Shown piece after piece: positions 1 to 9,632 of a stretch of 54,839 bases of DNA. How positions within the stretch are numbered: position 1 is the first letter of the stretch; the number at the start of each line of letters is the position of its first letter. Source of the stretch: Acidimicrobiia bacterium (lineage in GTDB: Bacteria; Actinomycetota; Acidimicrobiia; Spongiisociales; Spongiisociaceae). A program made the translations under genes and the position numbers. The stretch covers positions 1 to 54,839 of the forward strand of contig WTGI01000034.1 in the NCBI GenBank assembly GCA_011523635.1. Direction: 5' to 3'. The notes below the pieces were generated by a model. The model saw nothing but the letters and a program-made list of their open reading frames with translations. It made no database searches and was not told where the DNA came from.

Positions 1-52
1 CCCCGACGCCGCCCGCATCAAAGCAGCTGTCGGGAAAGTTCTGAGTTCGTAA
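1..52 (+). CDS. C-terminal end of an upstream gene (partial)
   Basis: A frame open from position 2 ends at TAA (50-52) and encodes a short tail, PDAARIKAAVGKVLSS. This looks like an amphipathic C-terminal helix. The gene runs off the left edge, so its function cannot be told. Codon use resembles the rest of the window. It lies about 190 bases before the peptide importer on the same strand, and it could also be chance reading. Confidence 0.4.
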   Translation, partial: PDAARIKAAVGKVLSS

Positions 53-246
53 CGGTTCAACCCTATCCCCATCCCGGCTGGTCCTTGGTCGTCTCGTGAC
101 CAACGAGGCTCTGCCCGACGCGTGGGAGCCGGTTCGTCTAGCCTCAGTTAGCAAAGTTCAGCCCAGAAGATCGCACGATCCTGCGTCCGCGCAGACGTGT
201 CGGCGGTCCGCGAGCTGGACCAAGCTCCATGAGGCGGGAGGCTCCC

Positions 247-1887
247 ATGAGACTGCGACCCCTTTACCGCATGATTGCTTGCCTACTGGCCATCGGGCTG
301 GTAGCGGCGGCGTGCGGCACCGACGAAGAAGAGGCCCCGGAGACGACTCAGGCGGCCACCCAAGCGACCACCCAAGCCACGCAGGCGCCCACGACGACCG
401 AGGCCGCCATGGAAGGTCCCCAGCGCGGCGGCACGCTCGTCTTCGCCCGCCAGCTGGAGACCAACACGCTCAACCCGTTTGAGTTGTCCGACAACGGTCA
501 GATCTACGCCCACGAGTTGATCTTCGACACCCTGGTGTACGCGGATCCCAAGGGTGGCACCTCCATCATCCCGGCCCTCGCCGAATCGTGGGAGGTCAGC
601 GATGACGGCCTCGACTGGAGCTTCACCCTCCGGGAGAACGCCATGTTCAGCAACGGTGACCCGGTCACGTCCGAGGATGTCCAGTACTCGCTGGACCGCT
701 TCGCCAATCCGGAGATCAACACGATCCTTCCGTTCCTCGCCCTCGGGTACACGGGTACCGAGATCATCGACGACCGCAACTTCATCATCCATCTCGACCA
801 GCCGATCGCGGCGTTCCTGGAGAACATCAGCATCTTCCCGGCCTACATCGTTCCGAAGGCCGTGCTGGAGGCCCAAGGCGACGCCTTCTGGGAGGACCCG
901 GTCGGCAGCGGACCGTTCAAGCTCAAGGAATGGATCCGGGGCACGAGTATCAGCTTCGAGCCGAATCCCTACTACTGGGAGGAAGGCAAGCCCTACCTCG
1001 ACGAGTTGCGCTACGACTTCATCGTGGACGACAACACGAGGGCGCTGAAGCTCGACTCGGGCGAGGCGCAGGTGATGGAGAGCGTGCCGTTCACCCAGAT
1101 CGACGCGGTGGGAGCGATGGACGGCGTCACGGTGCTGGTGCGGGAAGTCACCCGCCAGGAGCCGGTGTGGATCAACAACAGTGCTCCCCCGCTCGACGAG
1201 CTGGCAGTTCGCCAGGCGCTGAGCTACGCCACCGATCGGGACGCGATCAACGCCGCGGTGTTCGGAGGGGTCGGAACGATCCCGAACCACCTGATCCCGC
1301 CGCTCAAGTACAACGCGCCGACCAGCGAGGTGGCCCCGTTCGAGTTCAACCTGGACAAGGCGAAGGAACTGATGGCCTCGTCCTCGGTTCCCGACGGGTT
1401 CAGCGTCACCTTCCAGTTCCCGGCCGGATCGGGCCAGCACAAGTCCCTGGCCACCGTCCTGCAGGCCCAGTGGGCCGAGATCGGCGTGGATCTGCAGCTG
1501 GTGGAGTTGGACGAGAGCACCCTGGCCGACAACCTGTTCAGCTACGGGTACGAGATCACCATGCCCTTCCTCAAGTGGACGTCGGACGTGCTGGTTCCCG
1601 ACGAGTTCGCCCTGCTGATGACCGATCCCACCGAGGGTGGCCTCGACGGGTTCTTCAGCGCCTGGGGCAACGAGGCGTTATGGGCCATGGTGGAGGAAGC
1701 AGTTGCGGCCACCGAGGAGAGACGGCAAGAGCTCTGGCCCCAGATACAGGCTGCGTGGGTCGCCGACATGCCCTGGCTGAACATCCTGTGGCTGCCCCTG
1801 GCGACGGGCGTACGTGACGGCGTGCACGACGTAGACCAGGACGCTCTCGGCGTGTACCACTTCGAGAACACATGGATCGAGCAGTAA
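247..1887 (+). CDS. Peptide/nickel-type ABC transporter substrate-binding lipoprotein (SBP_bac_5 family)
   Basis: Extracellular solute receptor for the importer encoded just downstream. The N-terminus is a lipoprotein signal: basic MRLRPLYR, a hydrophobic core, then lipobox LVAAAC followed by Gly. A Thr/Gln/Ala-rich linker of about 35 residues follows, then a mature domain with family features (RGGTLVFARQLE, LAESWEVSDDGLDWSFTLRE, SGPFKLKEW). The length of 546 aa is normal for the family. ATG 247 is preferred over the in-frame ATG at 229 because GGGAGG (236-241) lies 5 bases before it, inside the longer reading. The family binds peptides, opines, nickel or sugars; the ligand cannot be read here. 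The adjacent oxidoreductase and aminotransferase genes suggest an amine, amino acid or short peptide. Confidence 0.9.
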   Translation: MRLRPLYRMIACLLAIGLVAAACGTDEEEAPETTQAATQATTQATQAPTTTEAAMEGPQRGGTLVFARQLETNTLNPFELSDNGQIYAHELIFDTLVYADPKGGTSIIPALAESWEVSDDGLDWSFTLRENAMFSNGDPVTSEDVQYSLDRFANPEINTILPFLALGYTGTEIIDDRNFIIHLDQPIAAFLENISIFPAYIVPKAVLEAQGDAFWEDPVGSGPFKLKEWIRGTSISFEPNPYYWEEGKPYLDELRYDFIVDDNTRALKLDSGEAQVMESVPFTQIDAVGAMDGVTVLVREVTRQEPVWINNSAPPLDELAVRQALSYATDRDAINAAVFGGVGTIPNHLIPPLKYNAPTSEVAPFEFNLDKAKELMASSSVPDGFSVTFQFPAGSGQHKSLATVLQAQWAEIGVDLQLVELDESTLADNLFSYGYEITMPFLKWTSDVLVPDEFALLMTDPTEGGLDGFFSAWGNEALWAMVEEAVAATEERRQELWPQIQAAWVADMPWLNILWLPLATGVRDGVHDVDQDALGVYHFENTWIEQ

Positions 1888-1931
1888 GGAACGCCCCGAG
1901 AATCCACAGGCAAGGCGGCTGACCCGGCAAC

Positions 1932-2876
1932 GTGTACCGTTACCTGGGTCGCCGCCTGCTGCACAGCATCCCGGTGGTCGCGGCGGTCATAGTCGGCGCG
2001 TTCGTCATCATCGTGCTCGTGCCCGGAGACCCGGCCCTGAACATGCTGGGGTACAACGCCACGCCGGAGAGCCTGGCGATCCTGCGTCGCGATCTGGGTC
2101 TTGATCGTTCGGTACCCGAGCAGTTCATCGGCTTCCTCAGGGGTGCGGTGGTCGGTGACTTCGGCGAGTCGATCCTCAAGAAGGAACCGGTCCGCGACGT
2201 GATCGCCTCCCGTGCGGTGATCAGCTTCGCCCTGCTGCTCTACAGCGTGGTGATCGCGGTGCTCGTGGCGGTTCCCCTGGCGATCCTGTCCGCGGTGAAG
2301 AAGAACCGCTGGCAGGACCATCTCATGCGGCTGGGAAGCATGGTCACCTTCGCCATGCCCTCCTTCTGGCTGGGGCTGCTGCTGGCGCTGTTCTTCGCCA
2401 TCCGGCTGGGCTGGCTGCCGGTGGCGGGATACGACAAGACCAGCGTCCTCACCATCCTGCGCAGCCTCACCTTGCCGGCAACCACCATCGGGTTGTTCCT
2501 GGCGCCGATCCTGGCCCGAACCCTGCGCTCCAGCATCATCGAGGTTCTGGACCAGGAGTACGTGGAGGCTGCCCGGGCCAGGGGGTACCGCGAGTCCAGG
2601 GTGATCGGCCGCCACGTCATGAGGAACTCGCTGATCGCCACGGTCACGGTGCTGTCGCTGATCATCGGCTTCATGATCAGCGGGTCGGTGATCATCGAGA
2701 ACGTCTTCGCGATCCCGGGCCTGGGGTCGCTGATCGTCGACGCCGTGCTGCAGCGTGACTACCCGGTCATCCAGGCACTGGTGCTGTTCTTCGGGCTCAC
2801 TGTCATCGTCATCAACCTGGCGGCCGACCTGACCTACGCGGCGATAGATCCGCGCGTGCGGCTGATAACCAGATGA
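1932..2876 (+). CDS. dppB: ABC transporter permease, DppB type
   Basis: Inner-membrane permease of the peptide importer, 314 aa with a GTG start preceded by AAGGCGG. The N-terminal helix follows YRYLGRRLLHSIPVV, a typical DppB start. The EAA loop that docks the ATPase is seen near residues 210-230 (YVEAARARGYRESRVIGRH). About six membrane segments are predicted from hydrophobic stretches. It follows the binding protein by 44 bases and overlaps the next gene by 4 bases, so it belongs to one operon. Known role of the family: half of the heterodimeric translocation channel. Substrate unknown. Confidence 0.92.
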   Translation: MYRYLGRRLLHSIPVVAAVIVGAFVIIVLVPGDPALNMLGYNATPESLAILRRDLGLDRSVPEQFIGFLRGAVVGDFGESILKKEPVRDVIASRAVISFALLLYSVVIAVLVAVPLAILSAVKKNRWQDHLMRLGSMVTFAMPSFWLGLLLALFFAIRLGWLPVAGYDKTSVLTILRSLTLPATTIGLFLAPILARTLRSSIIEVLDQEYVEAARARGYRESRVIGRHVMRNSLIATVTVLSLIIGFMISGSVIIENVFAIPGLGSLIVDAVLQRDYPVIQALVLFFGLTVIVINLAADLTYAAIDPRVRLITR

Positions 2877-3775
2877 CCATCGCCAGCGAGGCGCCGGCGC
2901 GCCAGGAACGGTTGCTGGTGGCGACCCGCCGGCTACGGAGGCGGGCCCTGTCCGACCGGCGGTGGTCGAACGTCGCGCTCTACATCGGCGGGTCGATTGT
3001 GGTGCTGGTCGTCCTCGCCGGACTTCTGGCTCCATGGATCTCGCCGTACCCGCCCAACGAACTCGACCTGACAGCAACGCTCCAGCCGCCCTCCGCCGAA
3101 CACTTCTTCGGCACCGACGAACTCGGCCGGGACGTCTTTTCCCGCGTGCTGCACGGGATTCGACTGGATATGGCGATCGTGCTCGTGATCACCTACGTGC
3201 CCCTCCTGGTGGGAGTCACCCTGGGCATGATCGCCGGTTACTTCGGCGGCTGGGTCGACACGGTTGTCAACCGTGCGGTCGACATCGTGATGGCCTTCCC
3301 GTTCCTGGTCGTCGTGATCGCGGTCGTGGCCATCACGGGACCCGGTCTGGTCGGCATCTTCATCGGCGTGCTGTCGGTCGGCTGGGCTCTCTATGCCAGG
3401 CTGGCCCGGAGTGAGATGCTGGTGATCCGGGAGCAGCAGTACATGCTGGCCGCCAAGGGCCTCGGCTACTCCACCTCCCGCATCCTCGGCCGCCACGCCG
3501 TGCCCAACCTCATCCGGTCCCCCCTGGTGTTCTCGGTGGCCGACATCGTGCTCAACCTGCTGCTTATTGCCGGTGTCTCCTACCTCGGTCTCGGTGTCCA
3601 GGCACCGACCGCCGAACTCGGCGTAATAGTCGCCGACGGACAGGGCCACCTCCGGGTCGGTTGGTGGATCACCACCCTGTCCGGTCTGGTACTGGTAACG
3701 ATCGGAGTCGGTTTCAGCATGCTCGGCGACGCGCTGGCCGACCGGCTGGGAGAGGAGTTGCGATTGACGGTGTAG
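2873..3775 (+). CDS. dppC: ABC transporter permease, DppC type
   Basis: Second channel subunit of the importer, 300 aa. It starts at ATG in an ATGA overlap with the DppB-type gene. The N-terminal cytosolic stretch is followed by a membrane segment and the OppC hallmark HFFGTDELGRDVFSRVLHG near residues 77-95. The EAA loop near residues 190-215 contains YMLAAKGLGYSTSRILGRH. About six membrane helices are visible. It ends at TAG 3773-3775, inside the likely start region of the ATPase gene, which indicates translational coupling. Confidence 0.92.
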   Translation: MTIASEAPARQERLLVATRRLRRRALSDRRWSNVALYIGGSIVVLVVLAGLLAPWISPYPPNELDLTATLQPPSAEHFFGTDELGRDVFSRVLHGIRLDMAIVLVITYVPLLVGVTLGMIAGYFGGWVDTVVNRAVDIVMAFPFLVVVIAVVAITGPGLVGIFIGVLSVGWALYARLARSEMLVIREQQYMLAAKGLGYSTSRILGRHAVPNLIRSPLVFSVADIVLNLLLIAGVSYLGLGVQAPTAELGVIVADGQGHLRVGWWITTLSGLVLVTIGVGFSMLGDALADRLGEELRLTV

Positions 3776-4791
3776 GCGGGTCCCCGCTCCTCGAGGTGGA
3801 AGATCTCCATACCGGCTTCCCGACCCTGGAAGGCCTGCTGCTCGCCACCAACGGGGTCAGCTTCACCGTGGAACGGGGTGCCACGCTGGCGTTGGTGGGC
3901 GAGTCGGGATCGGGCAAGAGCATGACGTGCCGGTCGATCATCGGGCTGGTGCCGAAGCCCGGAGAGGTCATCGACGGGCGGGTGGTGTTCAACGGTCGCG
4001 ACCTGCTCGGGCTGAGGCGTGCAGAACTCCGCAAGGTGCGCGGGGGCGAGATAGGGATGGTGTTCCAGGATCCGACCGCATCGTTAAACCCTGTCTACAA
4101 GGTAGGCAACCAGATCGTCGAAGTGCTCAAGATCCAGCGCGGGATGGGTACCAGGGAGGCAACCCGACGGGCGATCGAGCTACTCGACCGGGTAGGCATC
4201 GCCTCGCCGGAGACGCAGTTCCATTCGTACCCCCACGAGATGAGCGGCGGGATGCGGCAGCGGGCCATGATCGCCAGCGCCATCGCTGCCGAACCGATGC
4301 TCCTGATCGCGGACGAACCCACGGCGGCCCTCGACGTGACCGTGCAGGCGCAGATCATGGCGCTGCTCAGCGAGCTGCAGCAGGACACGGGGATGGCGAT
4401 GATCCTCGTCTCCCACGACTTCGGGGTCATCGCCCAGCACTGTGACCACGTCGCGGTGATGTACGCCGGCTACATAGTCGAGCAGGCGCCGGTCCAGGAG
4501 ATATTCGACCATCCGAGCCACCCCTACACGCAGGCGCTGCTGGCATCGATCCCGCATCTCGACGCCGTTAAGCGGTCGGAGATAGTTCCGGTCAAGGGGC
4601 AACCCCCGGAGCTCTCCAGGCTGCCTTCCGGCTGCCCGTTCAGCCCCAGGTGCGGCTTCGTGAGGGATGGCTGCGACTCGGTTCCGATGTCGCTGCAAGC
4701 GGTGGGAGCCGACCACGTCACGGCCTGCCCGTACGTGACCTGGCGCGACCGTGGGGCCGGAGCGCCGGACCATCGGGACACGCCGGCGTGA
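3763..4791 (+). CDS. dppD: ABC transporter ATP-binding protein, DppD type
   Basis: First nucleotide-binding subunit. Walker A is GESGSGKS, the Q-loop region is MVFQDPTASLNPV, the ABC signature is MSGGMRQR, and Walker B is LLIADEPTAALD with the H-loop VSHDFG. The C-terminal oligopeptide-importer extension has the Cys-rich CPFSPRC segment. The frame has no ATG or GTG near the expected N-terminus. ATT at 3763 has GGAG (3754-3757) 5 bases upstream and gives a family-like start (IDGVGGSPLLEVEDL), so I place the start there. Alternatives are TTG 3661, which overlaps dppC by over 100 bases, or GTG 3796, which loses the first strand. The start codon is the main uncertainty; the function is clear. Confidence 0.88.
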   Translation: MDGVGGSPLLEVEDLHTGFPTLEGLLLATNGVSFTVERGATLALVGESGSGKSMTCRSIIGLVPKPGEVIDGRVVFNGRDLLGLRRAELRKVRGGEIGMVFQDPTASLNPVYKVGNQIVEVLKIQRGMGTREATRRAIELLDRVGIASPETQFHSYPHEMSGGMRQRAMIASAIAAEPMLLIADEPTAALDVTVQAQIMALLSELQQDTGMAMILVSHDFGVIAQHCDHVAVMYAGYIVEQAPVQEIFDHPSHPYTQALLASIPHLDAVKRSEIVPVKGQPPELSRLPSGCPFSPRCGFVRDGCDSVPMSLQAVGADHVTACPYVTWRDRGAGAPDHRDTPA

Positions 4792-5819
4792 CCGCGACAC
4801 GTCCACCGGAGGAGTCGAGCGGGGACGTCCTGCTCCAGGTCGAAGGCCTCACCAAGGGCTACCCGGTACGCCGTACCTTGATGGAGCGGATGAGGAGAGC
4901 TCCGGCCCGGCGTCTAGTCGCCGTGGAGAACGTCTCCTTCCGGGTGCGCCGCCGTGAGGTGATGGGCATAGTCGGCGAGTCAGGAAGCGGTAAGACCACC
5001 CTCGGCCGGTGCCTGATCCGGCTGGTCGACCCCGATGCCGGAAGCGTCCGGTTCGACGGTATCGACGTACGGTCCATCGAGGGAACCGAATTGCGGCAAC
5101 TGCGCCGCCGGGTCCAGATGGTCTTCCAGGATCCCTTCACCTCTTTGAATCCCAGGCTCACGGTCGGAGCGGCGATCCTCGAGGCCGGCAAGGTGCATGG
5201 CCTTGTCGACGCCGGCCAGGACGATGCCTTCGTGGCCGGGCTTCTCGAGAGCGTCGGGCTCTCGGCCACCCTCGCCGACCGGCGTCCCAGGCAGTTGAGC
5301 GGCGGGCAGCGCCAGCGGGTCGCCATCGCCCGGGCTCTGGCAGTCGGCCCGGACATGCTGGTCGCAGACGAGCCGGTGAGCGCACTCGACGTCTCCATCC
5401 AGGCCCAGATCATCAACCTGTTCCGGGACCTGCAGGACCGCCTGGGGCTCACGATGATCTTCATCGCCCACCAACTCTCCGTCGTCTCCCTGGTGGCCGA
5501 CACGGTGGCGGTCATGTACATGGGGCGGATCGTGGAGCGCGGACCGATCGAGAAGGTGTTCGGCCGACCCGAGCACCCCTACACCCAGGCGCTTCTCGCC
5601 TCGCGCCCCGACCCGGATCCCCGTCACAAGACCGAACCACCGCTACGCGGGGACGTACCGTCACCCCTCGACATGCCCCCCGGGTGCAAGTTCTCCACGA
5701 GGTGTCCGTTCGTCGAGGACATGTGCCGCGAGGCCGAACCCGCTCTCGAGCACACCGAGTCCCGCCACCTGGTAGCTTGCTACGTAAGGCCCCCGGCCCG
5801 GGAAGGCGGGTACCAATGA
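4788..5819 (+). CDS. dppF: ABC transporter ATP-binding protein, DppF type
   Basis: Second ATPase of the importer, 343 aa. GTG 4788 overlaps the upstream stop (GTGA) and gives an N-terminus leading into LLQVEGLTKGYPVRR. Walker A is GESGSGKT, the Q-loop MVFQDPFTSLNPR, the signature LSGGQRQR, Walker B MLVADEPVSALD, and the H-loop IAHQL. The oligopeptide C-terminal segment has CKFSTRCPF. It is the last gene of the five-gene importer operon; the molybdenum hydroxylase genes begin 79 bases later on the same strand and may be co-transcribed. Confidence 0.92.
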   Translation: MTATRPPEESSGDVLLQVEGLTKGYPVRRTLMERMRRAPARRLVAVENVSFRVRRREVMGIVGESGSGKTTLGRCLIRLVDPDAGSVRFDGIDVRSIEGTELRQLRRRVQMVFQDPFTSLNPRLTVGAAILEAGKVHGLVDAGQDDAFVAGLLESVGLSATLADRRPRQLSGGQRQRVAIARALAVGPDMLVADEPVSALDVSIQAQIINLFRDLQDRLGLTMIFIAHQLSVVSLVADTVAVMYMGRIVERGPIEKVFGRPEHPYTQALLASRPDPDPRHKTEPPLRGDVPSPLDMPPGCKFSTRCPFVEDMCREAEPALEHTESRHLVACYVRPPAREGGYQ

Positions 5820-5898
5820 ATTCGCATCCTCGCTACACGGGGAGCGTTCGCTCGGACCGCGTCGGCGCGGTAACCGGTTCGCCGTCCCCGAGTAGCTG

Positions 5899-6759
5899 AT
5901 GCGGCCGCCCGACTTCGAGTTCCGCTCAGCCGGCACCGTCGAGGAAGCCATCGCAGCCCTGGGCGGCGAGGACGGCACCACGGCGCTGGCAGGCGGGCAG
6001 AGCCTCATCCCCATGATGCGTTTCCGGGTAATCCGGCCGTCGGTCGTGGTCGACATCGGCAGGATCGAGGGCTTGGGTTCAATCGGGTCAACGGACGGGC
6101 TCCTGGAGGTGGGCGCCCTCGTGACCACCGCCCGGCTGGCTCGCAGCGCAACCGTCCGCTCGCTATCACCCTTGTGGGCCGAGACCGCCTCGGCCATCGC
6201 AGACCCGCTCGTCCGGAATCTCGGCACAGTGGGCGGCAACCTGGCTCACGCCGACCCGCTCAACGACCTGCCCGCCGCCCTGGTGGCGGCCCGGGGACAT
6301 GTGATCGTCGTGGGGCCGAGCGGGACGAGGACCGTCAGCAGTGACGATCTCTTCGTCGGGCCTTTCGAGACCTCGCTCCGACGAGGCGAACTGATCACCG
6401 GAATCCGGCTACCCCGGGGATCGGGAGGCGCCTACGAGAAGATGAAGAGGGCGGCGGCCGACTACGGAGTGGCTGCGGTCGCGGTCCAGCTCGCTATGGA
6501 CGAAGGTGGACGTGTCACGCGGGCCGGCATCGCGGTGACCGGCGGGGCAGATGTAGCCGCTCGCGCTGCCGAAGCCGAGGATCTCCTGGTCGGGTCCGAT
6601 CCCCGGCCGTCGACAATCGCCCGTGCTGCGTCGGCCACCGCTGCATCGGCCCTCATGGTCACCGACGACCGGGGCGGCGCCCGGTACAAGCGAGAACTCG
6701 TGAAGACACTTGCCCGGCGCGCCATCGAGCGCGCCGCCCGCCGGGGTGATGGCACATGA
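5899..6759 (+). CDS. Molybdenum hydroxylase FAD-binding medium subunit (CoxM type)
   Basis: FAD subunit of a xanthine-oxidase/CO-dehydrogenase-family enzyme, 286 aa, the usual length. The N-terminal FAD-binding signature [13 protein letters not shown] is at residues 32-44, and the second FAD motif [18 protein letters not shown] is near residues 110-127. The C-terminal CO_deh_flav_C domain follows ([19 protein letters not shown]). It overlaps the iron-sulfur subunit gene by 4 bases (ATGA). In this family it passes electrons from the 2Fe-2S subunit to the acceptor. Gene order M-S-L is the classical cox-like order. Confidence 0.92.
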   Translation: MRPPDFEFRSAGTVEEAIAALGGEDGTTALAGGQSLIPMMRFRVIRPSVVVDIGRIEGLGSIGSTDGLLEVGALVTTARLARSATVRSLSPLWAETASAIADPLVRNLGTVGGNLAHADPLNDLPAALVAARGHVIVVGPSGTRTVSSDDLFVGPFETSLRRGELITGIRLPRGSGGAYEKMKRAAADYGVAAVAVQLAMDEGGRVTRAGIAVTGGADVAARAAEAEDLLVGSDPRPSTIARAASATAASALMVTDDRGGARYKRELVKTLARRAIERAARRGDGT

Positions 6760-7223
6760 GGGTCACGGTCGCGGTCAACGGCATCACCCACCAGGTCGAC
6801 TGCCACCCGTCGACGCTGCTAGTACATCTGCTGCGGGAGGAACTGGAGTTGACCGGCACGCACGTGGGATGCGATACGAGCAGTTGCGGCGCCTGTACGG
6901 TCATACTCGACGGGATGGCGGTCAAGTCGTGTACCGTGCTTGCCGGCCAGGCAGACGGCCGCGAGATCGAAACGGTCGAAGGCCTCGCGGACGACCACCG
7001 GCTCTCACCCCTGCAGCAGGCCTTCGCCGACAATTTCGCCCTCCAGTGCGGATTCTGCACCTCCGGGTTCCTGATGGCCGGCACCGCCTTCCTGCGCGAG
7101 AATCCCGAACCCTCCGAAGCTGAGGTAAGGAAGGCCCTCGAGGGCAACCTCTGCCGTTGCACCGGCTACCAACACATCGTCGACGCGATCCTCTCCACCG
7201 ACACATCGGGAGACCAACGATGA
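6756..7223 (+). CDS. Molybdenum hydroxylase 2Fe-2S small subunit (CoxS type)
   Basis: Iron-sulfur subunit of 155 aa. The N-terminal plant-ferredoxin-like cluster motif is [15 protein letters not shown] with a further Cys 11 residues on (KSCTVL). The C-terminal [2Fe-2S]-binding domain has CGFCTSGF and CRCTGYQHI. All eight expected cysteines are seen. It shares 4-base overlaps with both neighbours, so the three subunits are translationally coupled. Electrons move from the Mo centre through its two clusters to FAD. Confidence 0.94.
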   Translation: MRVTVAVNGITHQVDCHPSTLLVHLLREELELTGTHVGCDTSSCGACTVILDGMAVKSCTVLAGQADGREIETVEGLADDHRLSPLQQAFADNFALQCGFCTSGFLMAGTAFLRENPEPSEAEVRKALEGNLCRCTGYQHIVDAILSTDTSGDQR

Positions 7224-9535
7224 CGGCTATCGGCGCCCCTCTGCCCCGCAAGGAGGATGCCCGGATCCTGTCGGGCGGGGGCCGGTACGTGGACGACATC
7301 ACGGTGCCACATACGGTCCATGCCTGCTTCCTGCGGAGCCCCTTCCCCCACGCCGACGTCTCGTCGGTCGACCTGGAGCAGGTCCGACGGGCGCCGGGGG
7401 TCGTCGCCGCCTATTCCGGACCCGAGTCGGCCGGGTCAATGCCCCTCATTCCGAGCGCGGCGGCTGACGACTCGCCGCCCCGGACCCCGCTCACCGGAGA
7501 CCGCGTCCATTACGTGGGAGAGCCGGTGGCGATGGTTCTGGCGGCCGACCCGAGGAGCGCGCTCAACGCCGCCGAGCAAGCGGACGTCGACTACGGGCCC
7601 CTCCCCCACGTCCTGGATCCGTGGGAGGCGCTGTCACCGGACGCGCCGCTGGTGCATCCCGACCGGGGAACCAACAAGATCGGCGAGATACACAAGGTGC
7701 TGGGCGATCCCGACGGTGCGTTCGCCCGGGCCGACCATGTGGTGTCCCGGCAGCTCGCGGTGCAGCGCATCTCCGCCTCACCGATGGAACCGCGGGCCAT
7801 CCTGGCGGTGCCGGAGCCGGCCACCGGCCACCTGACCGTGTGGCTCTCCTGCCAGGCCCCCCACACCCTGCGAACGTGGCTGGGTCACATCTTCGGCCTG
7901 GACGAGTCCAAGCTGAGGATCGTCGCCCCCGATGTGGGCGGCGGGTTCGGCAGCAAGCTCAACCTGTATTCCGACGAGCTGGCGGTCATCTGGGCTGCAC
8001 TGGAGTTGGGTGTCCCGGTGAAGTGGGTCGAGACCAGGACCGAGAACTTCACGGCCGGCGTGCACGCCAGGGACCAGATCCACAACGCCGAGCTCGCCCT
8101 CGACGCCGGAGGGAAGATACTGGCCCTCCGTAGCCACTTCGTCGGTGATCTCGGCGCGTACTTCCACTTCTTCACACCGGTCGTCCCGGACCTGACGATC
8201 GACACGCTCACCGGTAACTACGACATACCCAGCGTCGACATCAAGCTGGAGAAGGTGTTCACCAACAAGATGTCGATCGAGGCGCTGAGAGGTTCGGGAA
8301 GGGCCGAGGCAACCTTCGTGCTGGAGCGGATGATCGAGGAAGCCGCCCGGGAGCTCGACCTGGACCCGGTGGAGATCCGGACTCGCAACCTCGTCGCACC
8401 GGATCAACTGCCCTATGAGACCCCGTTCGGGCTCACGTATACCGGAGGCGACTACCCCGCTCTTCTGAGGCGGGCGGTGGAGTTGGTCGGATACGACTCG
8501 GTGCGGGCTCGTCAGGCGGAGGAGCGCCGGCAGGGGCGGTACATCGGCGTGGGTCTCGCCACCTACAACCTGCTGTGCGGCTTCTCCCCGTCGGGCCACG
8601 CCTGGAACCCCATGAAGTTCTTCCCCGGCCACGAGTCGACGCTGATCCGGGTGGACCCCCAGGGCAAGGCGGTCGCCTACTCGGGCCTCTGCCCGCAGGG
8701 GCAGGGTTCGGACACGATGGTCGCCCAGATCATCGCGGACCAGCTGCAGATCCCCTTCGACCACATCACGGTTGTCCACGGCGACACCGAGACCATCCCG
8801 TTCGGGGGCGGCACCCACGGCAGCCGGGGCGCGGTGGTAGGCGGCCACGCCGCGCTGGTGGCGGCTCAACGCGTTGTCGAGAAGGCACGGCAGGTGGCGG
8901 CGGCCATGCTCGAGGCGGCTCCCCAGGACATCGTGTTCGCGGACGGCTCGTTCACCGTCGCCGGCAGCCCTGCGTCCACGGTCTCGTGGGAGGAGGTGGC
9001 CGACGAGGCACACTTCCTCAAGCGCTGCGGGCCGATGTTCGAACCGGGGCTCGAAGCCACCGCCTTTTACGACCCGCCCGACGTCAACTTCGCCTTCGGC
9101 GCCAACGCAGCGGTCGTCGAGGTTGACCCCGAGACCGGAAAGGTGCAGATCCTCCACTTCGTGTCGGTGGACGACTACGGCGTCGGGATCAACCCCGGGA
9201 TAGTCAACGGCCAGATACACGGCGGGATCGCCCAGGGAGTCGGCCAGGCCCTCTACGAGCAGGTCAGCCATGACGAGGCCGGCCAGGTGCCGTCGGCCAG
9301 TTTCGCCTCCTACCTACTCCCGTCCGCGATGGAGATGCCCCCTCTGACGATGGACAACATCGTCTCGCCCTCTGACACCCCACTCGGCGTGCGCGGTGTC
9401 GGCGAGTCCGGGACGCTGGCCTCGCCTCCCGCCATCGCGAACGCGGTCGCCGACGCCCTCGCTCCGTTCGGAGTTCGGATCGACCGGACCCCGCTCCGTC
9501 CGGACGTGGTCTGGGAGCTAATGCACCCTGAATGA
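7220..9535 (+). CDS. Molybdenum hydroxylase catalytic large subunit (CoxL-like, form II type)
   Basis: Molybdopterin-binding catalytic subunit, 771 aa from the ATG at 7220, which overlaps the upstream stop. The start [20 protein letters not shown] is typical. The Mo-cofactor motif GGGFGSK is near residue 240, and the Glu base is in GVRGVGESG near residue 728. The active-site loop reads [10 protein letters not shown]. True CO dehydrogenases carry AYxCSFR, so this is not a CO dehydrogenase. It resembles form II loops (RGAGR) with Ala replaced by Ser. Form II enzymes hydroxylate aldehydes or N-heterocycles. The substrate is open; a role in oxidising an aldehyde made by the downstream aminotransferase is my inference. 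Confidence 0.9.
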   Translation: MTAIGAPLPRKEDARILSGGGRYVDDITVPHTVHACFLRSPFPHADVSSVDLEQVRRAPGVVAAYSGPESAGSMPLIPSAAADDSPPRTPLTGDRVHYVGEPVAMVLAADPRSALNAAEQADVDYGPLPHVLDPWEALSPDAPLVHPDRGTNKIGEIHKVLGDPDGAFARADHVVSRQLAVQRISASPMEPRAILAVPEPATGHLTVWLSCQAPHTLRTWLGHIFGLDESKLRIVAPDVGGGFGSKLNLYSDELAVIWAALELGVPVKWVETRTENFTAGVHARDQIHNAELALDAGGKILALRSHFVGDLGAYFHFFTPVVPDLTIDTLTGNYDIPSVDIKLEKVFTNKMSIEALRGSGRAEATFVLERMIEEAARELDLDPVEIRTRNLVAPDQLPYETPFGLTYTGGDYPALLRRAVELVGYDSVRARQAEERRQGRYIGVGLATYNLLCGFSPSGHAWNPMKFFPGHESTLIRVDPQGKAVAYSGLCPQGQGSDTMVAQIIADQLQIPFDHITVVHGDTETIPFGGGTHGSRGAVVGGHAALVAAQRVVEKARQVAAAMLEAAPQDIVFADGSFTVAGSPASTVSWEEVADEAHFLKRCGPMFEPGLEATAFYDPPDVNFAFGANAAVVEVDPETGKVQILHFVSVDDYGVGINPGIVNGQIHGGIAQGVGQALYEQVSHDEAGQVPSASFASYLLPSAMEMPPLTMDNIVSPSDTPLGVRGVGESGTLASPPAIANAVADALAPFGVRIDRTPLRPDVVWELMHPE

Positions 9536-9632
9536 TCGACGCTCATCGGCCAGGACGACCAACCGGATCGATCCCTGCCATCCACGCCACCGACTCGATA
9601 TTCTCTTTGTCGTCCCCTGAGGAGCATGCCAT

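Noticed and set aside
1542-3077. Long minus-strand open frame opposite the peptide importer
   Set aside because: Shadow of the binding protein and permease genes; its composition (Arg, Gln, Asp, His) is that of antisense high-GC frames.
7778-9271. Long minus-strand open frame opposite the Mo hydroxylase large subunit
   Set aside because: High-GC shadow of a gene with strong family motifs. It is rich in His/Arg/Gly without any recognisable domain.
7220-9535. Aerobic carbon monoxide dehydrogenase
   Set aside because: The active-site loop is RGSGR, without the Cys of the CO-oxidising AYxCSFR motif.
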